NCBI RefSeq assembly: GCF_019059575.1
Contig: NW_024881561.1
Span: 248,001 to 312,000, forward strand
Direction of reading: 5' to 3'
Length of the DNA stretch: 64,000 bases
Origin: Amphibalanus amphitrite
Lineage: Eukaryota; Arthropoda; Thecostraca; Balanomorpha; Balanidae
Below are positions 21,506 to 33,500 of this stretch, in pieces. The notes below the pieces were generated by a model. That model had not been told where the DNA came from. It did no database searches and saw nothing but the letters and a program-made list of their open reading frames with translations. Each line of letters opens with the position of its first letter. Positions within the stretch are counted from its first letter, which is position 1. Both the position numbers and the translations under genes were made by a program.

Positions 21506-24500
21506 ATGAGCAAGGCGCATCCTCCGGAACTGAAAAAGTGAGTAAGAATTTCAGGACAAATTCAGTTTGAGTTGGGGAAACTACGAGGCGAGGATCCAAA
21601 AATTGATTGGTCAATCAATAGACTTGATTACCATATATGGACATAAATGCAGCCCTTGCTACTACGGGTGAAAAACGGTATAATGTACCGGTACTTGCGA
21701 TATCGTGTCCACTTATTGCAGAGAAAAGGCTTCCATTTTCCACTAGGAATTAACGCGACTTGAGTAAATTCGACAAATTAACTCAGAAATGGAGGCAGTA
21801 AAACAGCTATTCTGCAGGTTCGGGGCATCACAATCAGCTGGCCATTCCATAAATGGATTGGTATTTTGAAAGAAAATTGTTATAAGATTTATTACAATAA
21901 ATAAAGATGTAATTTTAAAATAATAATTAAAGCACAGTTGGAAAAATCATATGCAAAACAATAAAAATAATGACATTTAAAAGCCATGGAAGTGGTTACA
22001 TGTTTTAGTGCGCAGGTATGTTTCAATCCACCATATTTGCCAATCACTTTTTGACCTTGTATTGTATTTCTGGGGTTTCAGTAGGCGGAACTATGGTCAA
22101 GCGTACCCATTTTCGGGAACGCATTTTCGTTCCCATGTTTGGGAACGATAAACCCAAATATGGGAACGCCATGTAGGCATTATTTAAAACAAGAAAAAGA
22201 ACCGTTAGATGACATCCAAAAAATATAAAACGATCGTGAACTGCCTGATATTTGTCTCAATATTGTTGGGAAAGAGTTTGATATTGTAAGGCCCATCGTA
22301 GTTTCAAATCCTTCCCCTATTTCTAAAGCAGTCCATCATCCGGGCCGCGAGCCCAAATTTGGGAACGCTCTCGTACACTGGCGCTGCAAGCGTTCCTTAT
22401 TATGGGAACGGCGTACCCAAAATTGGGAACGATTTCACTGACGCCTTTCAGGGGCTCTTTTCATTAACAAGCATCACGTCCAACGCCGCAAATTATTGTT
22501 AACGCAACAATCATCAGATGACCTTTCCGGCAAGACCGTTGCATGTTTCGCCGAGTCTTCTGCGCTCGTATTCCCGTCGATCCCGCAGGGGGCACGCCCC
22601 CCTCTGCAGGATTACGTAATTCACAACGCTCGGCGATGCTCAACAAGGTCTTCCATACCTATATCCACCGTCCGCGCCGAGGGTGGAGACATGTCAAGCA
22701 CCTGTCTGTTTATCACCGATAGTTGACGAGCACAAGGAAGTATCCAAAAATGGGAACGCTGAATATGTTACACCCTCAAAACACCTAGTCCCAATGAAAA
22801 TCTAGTTTTTTTCTTTCTTAATGAGTGTAAGTGGCAAAAGGCCTGGTACGATGGGCACGAGGAATGATCGAAATCAGCATAAAAATTATAAATAAGCCAC
22901 ACAGAGCGACCTATATAAGAGAAATTCCCCCAAAACGATCATGCTTAGAAACACGGAAGACAAAAACCACGCTCATGACGTTCCTTATAAAACAACGCTA
23001 AACAGCTAGAATCCAAATAAAATATGTCTTTCCGGGCTGATAAAATACAGCTGAATAATTTTAAACCACTGAAACTGAGTTTACAACAGTAGTTCGGTAA
23101 ATTCACTCACGTTCCACGCGGTTATGCACCCCGACACCAAAAGTCAACAATATTACCTCGGGACCGTCCGCGTGTTTGCTTGCGTATGTCAGCATCTGGT
23201 GTCGCTAGAATGAAACTTCATAACCAGGCGAAAATTATTATACTTGACCTCAAAATGTAAAAAACACCTCATTTTCCTTAAAATTGCATGTTAAATGTAG
23301 TATAAGCCATGTTTACACCGTTCTGTCATTTTCAAAAAATCATTAAAAATATCATTCGACGGTCAATTTTCTTGTTCAACGGTCAGATTAAAGATAATTT
23401 TATAGAGACTTAGTAGATACTTAAATTAGCGTGCACTTTTTTGAGACGTGATGCACTAATGAGTTTTAGTGGGCGAACGGCCGGAAAATTACCTTCCGTT
23501 CTCATAAATGGGAACGCCCGTTCGCATATTTGGGAACTCCGTTCCCAAAAATGGGAACGTTCCTATATTTGGGTACTCATGACCATAGTTCCACCTACTG
23601 GTTTAGAGCCGCCAGTGCATCGTGCACTGAGTGAGTATAGCCCTTGTGTGGTTAAAAACATTCTTATGCCTTATTTTTTCATTTAAATGCTAGGATGCAT
23701 GGAAAAGATTAAGCTTTCTGATTTTATGACTATATATGATCATCGCCCCACCCACTCCAGCTGTTGATAGGCTTATCAAATTTTAGTTGGGCGCCTCACA
23801 GTTTCCCCAACTGAATTGAGCTGGAGCTGGTCCTGGTGCACTAGCAGGGTTCAGGGTAAGTAGCTTCCTTTGTTCTGCCATTGGTGTTATCTTGATGTAA
23901 ATGAGCTTCTTCTTCTTCTTCTTTACCAGCTTAGTCCGGATCCCGTGGGACCCGACCTGTCTCCACCAGGTAGTCCACTAGGAGGTCAGCATCGGTGAAT
24001 ACCTCTCCCAACGTCGGCAGGGGCGCCATCGGCGGGTCCGAGGCCCCTGGTGTGCGGGGCAGCCCAGCACCAGGTGTGGGGCCGAATCTGGCTCGCCGCA
24101 GTCGACGCACGCGTCGGACTCAGCCAGTCGGTGTCGGGTGTCGCCAGTCAAAGGCGAACATCCCACCCGGAGCTGCGCCACTGTTATCGACGCTCGGCGG
24201 TCCAGTCTGTCGAGTCCGGGCCGGGATACGGGTGGCTGTGCCTGGCGCGCGCATCACACATCGCCCGCGCCCGACGGGCCACTGCGGCTCTCGCCGACCA
24301 CAGGTCTACGGGGATCTGGTCCTGTCTTCGCGAGCTCCCGATCGCTGCCAGACGGTCCGCCTCCTCGTTTTCCGGCAGGCCCGCGTGGCCGGGCACTCAC
24401 TGTAAGTGGAGCCTGCGGCCCGATCAGGTGATTGTATCCAGCAGGTCCCTGATCTCCGCTACCAGAGCCGACTGGGAGTCCGCCGTGTCTTTCAGCGACT

Positions 24501-27500
24501 GGATGGCCGCGCGCGAGTCGCAGCAGAGGAGGAGCATGCTCGACCGGTCAGGCAGGTCACCCGCGACCTCGGCCAGCGCCCCGCGAATGGCCATGTCAAT
24601 GAGCTCCTGCGTCGGCCCTTGAACAGTGAGGACAGGTGCTTCACAAAGCTCCTCCTGGGTGAACACGGAGCCAAAGAAGTCGTTCAGGATCGTGGCCTTG
24701 GCGTCGCCTCTGCTCTCCAGCGTCACGGTCTCCGGCGTTCCAGAGTTCCGGAGGTCATCCAGAGTCGGCTTTGTCTTCAGTGTGGAGTTCGTGTACCGCC
24801 AAAAACTCCTGGGATTCTTCAATAGATTCGCTGCCAGCTGGGATTCGAAACTTTTACGCAGTCTCCTGGTGAGCAGAGCTGCGGAGTCGGAGTTGGTCAA
24901 AGTCGACAGTTCTGACTGGGGTCGGAGTCGGAGTCGATTTTGCGAACCGGAGCCGGAGTTGGTTGTTGGTGGCAGTTCCTGCTCCTGGAACCAACCGCCA
25001 CAGTAGGTCACGACAGAAAAAAGGAAACCAAAGAAGAAAACAAAATGAGACGCAGAAACCGTGACCGACGGTGCGGCCTCCCCGCCACGTCCACGTCGTC
25101 ACGCGCGGCTGTTCCCCTCCCTCCCGCGTCGCTCCCTGCACTCCCCTTGCAGTTTGCACCTCCTCCGCCCGAGCAGCCTGGCGAGTGCTGTCTGGATCTG
25201 GATGGGAATATGAACCTGGGGCAGGGGTACTTGCTCTCCTCCGACCTCCTGATACAGCATCAGTGGCAGCAGCACTGCGCTCAACAGCCTCTTTAGCAGA
25301 TTTGGTCCCAATTCTGACAACCCTTCCCCTTCGGATGGTGAGACACGTCTCTACAGCTGCTTTGCGGGCAGCGAGCTCTTTCCTCACTGCGTGGGTTGCC
25401 TCTCGTTCGGCTCTTGTTAGGTCAGGGGTGACGTATGTTTCCCCATCTTTCAGAACCACGCGGCAGTGTGGCCATGCAGATTTCGTGCTTCACCCCAGGC
25501 GTTTTGAGTGTCACTCTCGTCTCGAGACGTCTCGATCAGAAGCCTATGTCTGCTTGGCACTGATTTTCATTGCAACTTTTCATAGGTATATATGTTACAG
25601 GCAATGTGTGGAATCAGGCATTCTATAGAATGCCTAGGCATTCTATAGAATGCCTGACCGACCAGGCATTCTATAGAATGCCTAGGAAACACTATTCTTT
25701 CCAACATATTAGTGTATGTTGTATAAGATTATGAGCACAGACCGATGTGTAGCATTATTATTTTCTGCCAGGCTACCTTGCGGTCAGCTGTTTATGTTCA
25801 TTCAGTCAAATGTTCATTCAGTCATTCATGTTCATTCAGTCAAATTTTCCGGTCAGGTATTCAATCTAACCTTATTAGGTCAAATTGTATCAGGATTTCA
25901 TTCTGAGAGTACAGAGTTATTTATCTTCAAGCTAGAAAGACGATGGTGGTAATGTCAATATCGGAGACGCCTTTGGTAAAAAATTACACAGAAAAAAGTT
26001 TGACAAATCGTCCATTTTTGGTGGTGTTTGCTTTCTAAGGAATTGATTACGAGCGAGCGAGCACAGCGAGCGAAGCGAAGTCTTTTCAATATAACGGAAA
26101 AATCTCAGTATGAGCGGCCCGGCCCGGCCCGGCCTGTAACGCTTTTGAGAGGCTTATATCTCAGCAACCGCTGGACCGATTGGCCTGCGGTCTTTTTTGT
26201 TGGGTAGCCCCATCCCTTCTACCCCGTAATTGACTACTTTTGATACATCTCAGTGATCGTCGTGGCACGTGCCACGTGAAAAGTCAAGGGTGTTCAAGCT
26301 GTTTTGCAGAAGTAATGATTTTGAGAGGCTCATATCTCAGCAGCCGCTAGGGCGATTGTCTTGCGGTAGTTTTTGTAGGGTAGCTGCATCCCTTCTACCA
26401 AAAATAGGATGCTCTCGATGCATGTGGGTCACCCTAAGTGCACGTGCAAAATACAACAATAAGAGGTGTCAAATTTGTTCCCATTTTAATAACTCGGTAA
26501 TTACTTGGGCGATTTCGCTGAAACTTGGCATTTAGGTAGGCACCCACCAGGCAATGCATTCCCATGTGTTGCAGTTAGGGTGCTACTGCACGTGCGCACG
26601 TGCAGGGGGCGTTTCCAGATCTCGAGAACGGCTGGGCCGATTGTGCTCAAATTTGGTACACGGCTGGGGACCGGTTAGTAGGGTGCCGTGCAAAAGTCAG
26701 TTTGGACCCCGTTTGCACGTGCGCACGTGCAGAATGCCGCTTCCAGATCTCAGGAACGGCTGGGCCGAATGCGTTCAAATTTGGCACACCGCTAGCAACC
26801 GTTTAGAAGGGTGCTTTGCACAAGCCCGTTGGAAATACCCTCTCGCCCTTCCGCACGTGCAGGGCTCACTATCTCGCTCGCTCGTTCTTCGCCCAAAAGG
26901 CGTTTTACTGCTTTCTAACATCCGAACAAAGCCATCGTCATTCGCAATCACTTTCGATTCAAGCCTACGTTCCGCCCTCCCAGCCAACACTCTTCTAATG
27001 CAGCTTCGTATCTGTAGCAGCATAATCCTCCGAGGGTAACCGTTTAAGCGACTGGTTGGCCTGTGGCTCTCCCGCGTGCCTTGCGCCGTGGCTCTCCCGT
27101 GCCAACGGGATTGGATCAGTTGCTGCTTGCGGCGCACCGATTGGGTGGTCGGCATAGCCCAATTTCTCCCTCGCTTCCTCTCAACTCATTGCCCTGAAAT
27201 GGTGTGAGGTGACGACCGGCCTAGGCCAACAAAGAAAATTAGGTTAACAAATAGCATTACTGCCACTGACCTCTAATTTTCGAAGTGTGTTTCGGACAAT
27301 CAAAAAACTTAGGCATAGGCATTCTATAGAATGCCTGGGAGCTTAAGCCAGGCATTCTATAGAATGCCTAAGCAGTCAGGGATTCTATAGAATACCTAGG
27401 GATTCTATAGAATGCCTGGTCGGTCAGGCATTCTATAGAATGCCTAGGCATTCTATAGAATGCCTGATTCCACACATTGCCTGTAACATATACATTTACA

Positions 27501-30500
27501 CCAGTCATTACACTGGTTACGATGATTAGTTACAATGAGCCTAAAAAGCGCTTGCCAACATTTTACTGTGTCTCCCATTGGCTATGGTGATAGTCAAGGT
27601 CAGGTGAACGTCAGTTCTCAGGCTTTTGGTGACCTTTGCTGACTTTTAGTTGAATCACTTTTTAGAGTAATTTTAGAGAACAATGCTTGCATAAATATGG
27701 TTGGATTGATATTGGTGTCAATGGCTAAAGGCATACCAAGGTAAAGGTTTCATTGAAACATGTCGAGAGCGATCGCAAATGTCGTGAGATGGCATCTATC
27801 AACCCTTCTCTGCCTATCGGGCTTGATTTTAGCCGTATATGCCTACCGGAGTGATAACCGACTTGTTCTTCTTTTTCAGGTTTATGGACAAACACATGAC
27901 ATGTGAGTATGCAGATAGCATGTTGGGAAATTGTGGATGACCTGCACCAGTGTATGTGTAAATACAGAGTTTGGGTAAATGTAGTTTTTTTACAGAACGG
28001 TGCAACTTTGATGCGAATCCGCCATTTATTTTTAAACAAATGATCAAAACATGGTGTAGCTGAGCCGTATTCACCGAGCCGTATTCAATTTCGAAGGTTA
28101 AAGCTCTGGGTGAAGTGGTATTTCAGAAAGTGGTATTGGTTCTTGGTGACTGGACATTGTGACAAATACCAGTCCAGGTGAATTTCACCTCTCCCCGTGT
28201 GTCTCTGTGCAGTGAAGCTGAACGGCGGCCGCCAAATCGAGGGGGTGCTCCGCGGCTTTGACCCGTTCATGAACCTCGTGCTGGACGAGAGCCTCGAGGT
28301 CTCAAAGAGTGGCCAGCGCTCCAAGATTGGCATGGTGGTGAGTGGATTCGGACCGTCCTCACAAAACATGGGATTTTTGAAATTGGCATTGCTTGGAATA
28401 GGACACATACACACTATTTGTCAGCTGTATAACAGTCATTGCGTGATTTTAAACGCAGATCTCCCTCTCACGGTCACATTTTGTCTGCGCCGTGTCGATT
28501 TGCTCTCGCACGCCCTCGCCCCGTAGGCACGCCCCGCCCCGCTCCGTCGCCCCGTTTGGTTTGGTGGTGTGTGGCTTCTCGGCGCGTTATTACTGGGCGG
28601 GCTGACCCAGTGCCGTTGGTGCGTAGTTAGCCCAGTGTCGGTGGTGTGTAGTTACCCCAATGTAGGTGGTGTGTTGTCAGTTACCCGAGTGTAGGTGGTG
28701 TGTAGTTACCCCACTGTCAGTGGTGTGTAGTCAGTTACCCCAGTGTCGGTGGTGTGTAGTTACCCCAGTGCCGGTGGTGTGTAGTTACCCCAGTGTCAGT
28801 GGCGCGTAGTTACTTCAGTGCCGGTGGTGTATAGTTTCCCCCAGTGCCGGTGGTGTATTGTTACCCCAGTGTCAGTGGTGTGTAGTCAGTTACCCCAGTG
28901 TCGGTGGTGTGTAGTTACCCCAGTGCCGGTGGTGTGTAGTTACCCCTTGTGTGAACTGTGAAGTAACTACACACCACCGGCACTGGGGTAAGTTAGAGTC
29001 AGTGGTGTGAAGTTAGAGTTACCGGCCCAGTGCCAGTGATGGGGCATTCCACGATAGATCGTACCACTTTTTTCCAATTTTACACCCTCATCTCTCGGAA
29101 TTTGATGATAATTGGTCCCAGGGGTAATCAGGGGCTCTGAATCCACCTGTAACAATTTCAGGCTTATCAGACAAGTATTTTTTAGTTATGGTGTATGACA
29201 TTTTTTGGATCTTGCTTTGCAGCGGTAAGTTTGGCGGGCTGTAACTCTAAGACGGATTATTGAAATGCCAAATGTTATATAACATTGAACTTGCAATGAA
29301 ATGGAGATAAATATGTATTTTTGAAATTTTGAAAAATACGCTATTTATGATATATGACATATCGAGTTTTCTTTCATTTGTATTTTTTGGACCTTGGGAC
29401 CAAATTTTTGGAATTTTTATTTCTTTAAAAAAATATTTGGTCCATTGTGAAGAAGTATGCAAAAAAATTAGGAAGGTGTTCTTTCTATAAATGTTTTTAT
29501 TTTACGTCACAATAACGGTTTCGAATAGTGATTTCGGGAGGGAAGCTTACAAATGGCGTGGTAAAGCTGCCTAGTGACATCACGGGTTACTGAAATTTCA
29601 ATTGAAGTCTGAGTCATCTAAAAAAAAAATGAAAAGAGGGTTCATCCAACCCTCTTTCCTATGGATAAGCGCGAGAGTGAAAAAGGCTGTTTGGTTCTGA
29701 TATTGTTTTGGACGCCAATGACCATAGCTGTCCGAGATGAAAGTTACAGGACGCATACATGGTGTCCTCCAGAGGTCTCACAACTTGTATATCAGGGAAT
29801 TTTTTTTTAAGGTCACATGAGGTCAGGTCGGTCACGTGACATCACTGTTATAAGTCAATGGGGAAATATAAAAACTGCTATTTGGCGCCGAGAATGATCT
29901 AAAACTATCTTACGTACATGGTATCGTGATTTCATGCATTCCTTGCAAAGACCATTGCTTCACTTTTGCATTGTTAGCCTTGCGTGACGTCATTTATGAC
30001 GTCACTAGGGTCTTACGAGTTTTTTCGCCAATAACTCCCGATCAAATTGAGCTAGAGAGTCGGGAAAGTCACCAATGGACTTGGGAAGACCTTCCGAATC
30101 GAACGATATGCCATATGCTGCCCTTTGCCCAGCTTCATGGCCTGAGGGGCTCTGACCTGACCTTGACCCGAGGTCAACTACTTAAGTTGACCTCACCCTA
30201 ACAAAAAGTATACCATTCGACGCACCTGAGCTAGGCGAACACAATGATGCCAAAATCGCGGCTCTGCGGCCATTTTTTGCGAAGTTATTTACTAAAAACC
30301 GAACCCGTAACTTCAGTCACTTGACCTGACCTCAGACGCTACCGGTTAACCCTCGCCCGCACATGGGGGGGGGGGGGTGGTTGCCACCCCCCCAGGTAGT
30401 CTTTCTGCTCTGCACTCAACATTTTTAGAGCTAGAAGGCTGATTTTTCGTATAGCTGCTCCTCTATTCTTTCTTGATGTCCACTAAAAATTTCAAGTTTC

Positions 30501-33500
30501 TGTGATTTTTGGTTTCGGAGATATGACCTTGTTTTTCAGGTCATGTCATGACCCAAATGGCCAATTCTCAACATCTTGCGTTTGCCATGGGCCTTATGAG
30601 CTTTTGATACCCTGATTTCGGCCTTTTTTGCCAGTCTTACCTCCCACCTATCATGGAACATGTCGTTCGACGATGTACAGGGGTCAAGGTCAGGGTCAAG
30701 GTCAACCTAGGTCATCTAAGATAATTGCGTTCTAGGCAAGCTGAATTTACTTTTTTTGAAGTTTTTTGACTGCATTTTTGGTAAAAGCTTCTCAGATCAT
30801 GATTTCATGTAATATGGACCCAAAAACAATCGGTGCACACATCAGTATACACACAGACACACACAGACATACACACACATATAATTGACCTTGACCTAAC
30901 TTGACCTGAAATGACCTCAGCAGCAAAAATATGGTCGGGTAGTGTGACAAAGAGGTTCTAGCTGGCTTGGCACCAGAAAACAGCATCGTCATCGGTATTT
31001 GCTAAGCAGCACACTTGATATCCAACGGTGACCCAAAACAGCAACATTTTTTAGTTTGACCTGACCTGGAAGGTCAATGACTGACCTGAGAAGGTAAAAC
31101 TGGGTATCATTGGATTCGTCTCTTCCCAAAGAATCTTTTTGGTCTTTACTGCTAAGCTCTATCTCCAACAGGAGCGAATTGGCGCGGGGGGGGGGTGGCA
31201 ACCACCCCCCCCATGTGCGTTCTAGGATGGGAAAATGGCATGTGCGGGCGAGGGTTAACCTGAGACCTTAAAATCGGGTACCAATCGCTGCGACTTGTAA
31301 CGGCACACACGCTCGTTTTTTCCGCGAGGCTCTAGCTCTATTACTAGGAGGTTCAATAAATACGAGAAAATCGCTCGTATCTCCCTTAAGTGTTGTCGTG
31401 GAGCAACAATGAAAAAAGCACGTGAAACTACGAAAAATTCTCTACAAACTGGCTATTTCAGATTTTCTTTCTGGTTGTATGTTGGTGTCGTGACGAAATG
31501 GACCATGTTTTAAAGCAACGTTCAGTTATTGAATTTTACGTTAAACTCGGCGAAACATCGGCCACTGTAATCCACCGGAAACTGCGCGAAGCCTATGGCG
31601 ATGATGCACTGGCGGTATCTGCCATTTGGAAGTGGGTAAAGCGCTTCAAGCATGGAAAGCGAGGCATCCGGGACGAACCCCGACCGGGAAGACCCAAGGT
31701 ATCCGCAACACCCGAAAACCTTCAGAAACTGGATGACCTGATCAAGGCCAATCGCCGGATCCGAGTCACGGACCTGGCTGAACAGCTGGCTTGTTCGGTG
31801 GGCTCAGTGGTCAACATGGTCAGGCAGCTGGGCTACCACAAAGTCTGCGCCCGATGGGTTCCCAGAGAACTCACCCAGGAGCAAAAGCAGAATCGGCGAC
31901 GAATCTGCGAGGATCTCCTGCAAGAGTACCGGGCGGCCGGAGATCAGTTCTTCAACGGAGTCGTCACCGGGGACGAAACCTGGGCACATCACTATTGTCC
32001 GGAAACTAGGCGCCAGTCCATGGAGTGGAGACATCCCGGCTCACCCGTCTCCAGACACTTCAAGGTCGCTGCGAGTGCTGGCAAGGTCATGGTCACGGTC
32101 TTTTGGGATCGTGACGGGGTCATCCTGGTTGACTTTTTGGAGGCAGGGCAGACCGTGGACAGCAACCGCTACATCAAGACGCTACGGAAGCTGAAGAGAG
32201 CGGTGAGAGAGAAGAGACCGGAACTGGAGGTCAGCGGCATCAAGATCCACCACGACAACGCCCGTCCTCACACGTCGCGCGCCACCGTCCGCGAGATCGA
32301 GAGGCTGGGCTGGTCGGTGATGCGACAGCCGCCGTACAGCCCGGACCTGGCGCCCAGCGACTACCACCTCTTCGGGCCCATGAAGGACCATCTGCGTGGC
32401 AGACGGTACGAGGACGACGCAGCCGTGAAGTCTGCTGTGAAGGAGTGGATTCGCGGCTGCAGCCCTGACTTCTTCCGCGCCGGCTTCCTACACTGGGTGG
32501 AGCGCTGGGAAAAATGCGTGCAGCTGAACGGAGACTACGTGGAGTAGTTTGTTCAAGGGATATGTGTGATGGCAAAATACACTTCCGTGAATGTTGGAGA
32601 TAGCCATTTTGTAGAGAATTGAACGGGAATTCAAGTCGTATTTTATTTTTTGCTCTACGACAAAATTTGAGGGAGGTACGGGCGATTTTCTCGTATTTAT
32701 TGAACCTCCTAGTAGAAGCGGAACGGCGTGCTTGGGTCGTATCAACCCCTCCGAAACCCATTTTGTTTGCGGGAAAATGAGGAACTTACAGAAAGAACAC
32801 CTTTCTAATTTTTTGCATGTCGATTTGCAATGACATGAAGTTTATTTTGGAAAAATAAAAATGTGAAAAAATTTGGTCCCAAAAGTCATAAGAGGCAAAT
32901 GAAAAAAGATTAAGGTTTTTGTTCAACAATGAAAAATTTTCTTTGGAATTTTTAAAAAGTAGTATTAATTTTTGATTCATCGCAAGCTAAGTGTTGTTTA
33001 CCGTTTGTTGGTTGCTTAACCCTTTCTTGAGTTATAGGCCATCAAACTCACCGTTACAAGCCGAAGTTAGAAAATGTAATGCAATATAACTGAAAAAGTT
33101 TTGAGCTGAAAAGTCTGCCAGGCGTCTTTGGGGCCTATGATTACCCCTAGGACCGATTTTCATTAAAATCTGAGAGATGAAGGTGACGGACCTGGTACGA
33201 TCTATCGTGGAATGCCCCTGGTGTGAAGTTAGTTACCCCAGTCCAGTGTCGGTGCCGGTGGCGTGTAGTTACCCCAGTGCCGGTGGCGTGTAGTTACCCC
33301 AGTGCCGGTGGCGTGTAGTTACCCCAGTCCGGTGGTGTGCAGTTACCCCAGTGTCGGTGGTGTTTAGTCAGTTACTCCAGTCCAGTGCCGGTGGCGTGTA
33401 GTAACCCCAGTGCCGGTGCCAGTGTCGGTGGTGTGTAGTTACCCCAGTGCCGGTGGTGTGTAATTACCCCAGTGTCAGTGGTGTGTAGTCAGTTACCCCA

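Larger units (their letters stand above)
29041..33218. mobile_element. 4.2-kb long-TIR element splitting a minisatellite
   Basis: The ends GGGGCATTCCACGATAGATC and complement are inverted. Homology between the two ends continues inward for roughly 440 bp at lower identity (for example GCAAAAAAATTAGGAAGGTG at 29460-29478 against its counterpart at 32801-32818). No target duplication is clear, because the insertion site is itself repetitive. Subtracting the nested elements at 30350-31254 and 31344-32712 leaves about 1.9 kb, largely AGGTCA-rich repeat. No transposase of its own remains. Superfamily unknown. Confidence 0.75.

Noticed and set aside
26554-27155. Frames of 126-161 codons inside the palindrome-ended element as a transposase
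   Set aside because: They translate the internal tandem repeats (RNGWAxCxQIW-like echoes) and contain no catalytic motifs.
27317-27470. CRISPR-like array of repeated palindromes
   Set aside because: Spacers are almost absent or are themselves repeats, the units are the mirror image of 25615-25683, and the genome is eukaryotic; these are transposon ends.
28612-29037. Possible tandem RNA genes or CRISPR in the 26-bp repeat array
   Set aside because: Head-to-tail units without spacers inside an intron; an ordinary minisatellite.
29041-33218. Polinton-type element because of the long inverted termini
   Set aside because: It has no polymerase, integrase or capsid-type frames and the termini start GGGGC. 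Only repeats and a mariner lie inside.
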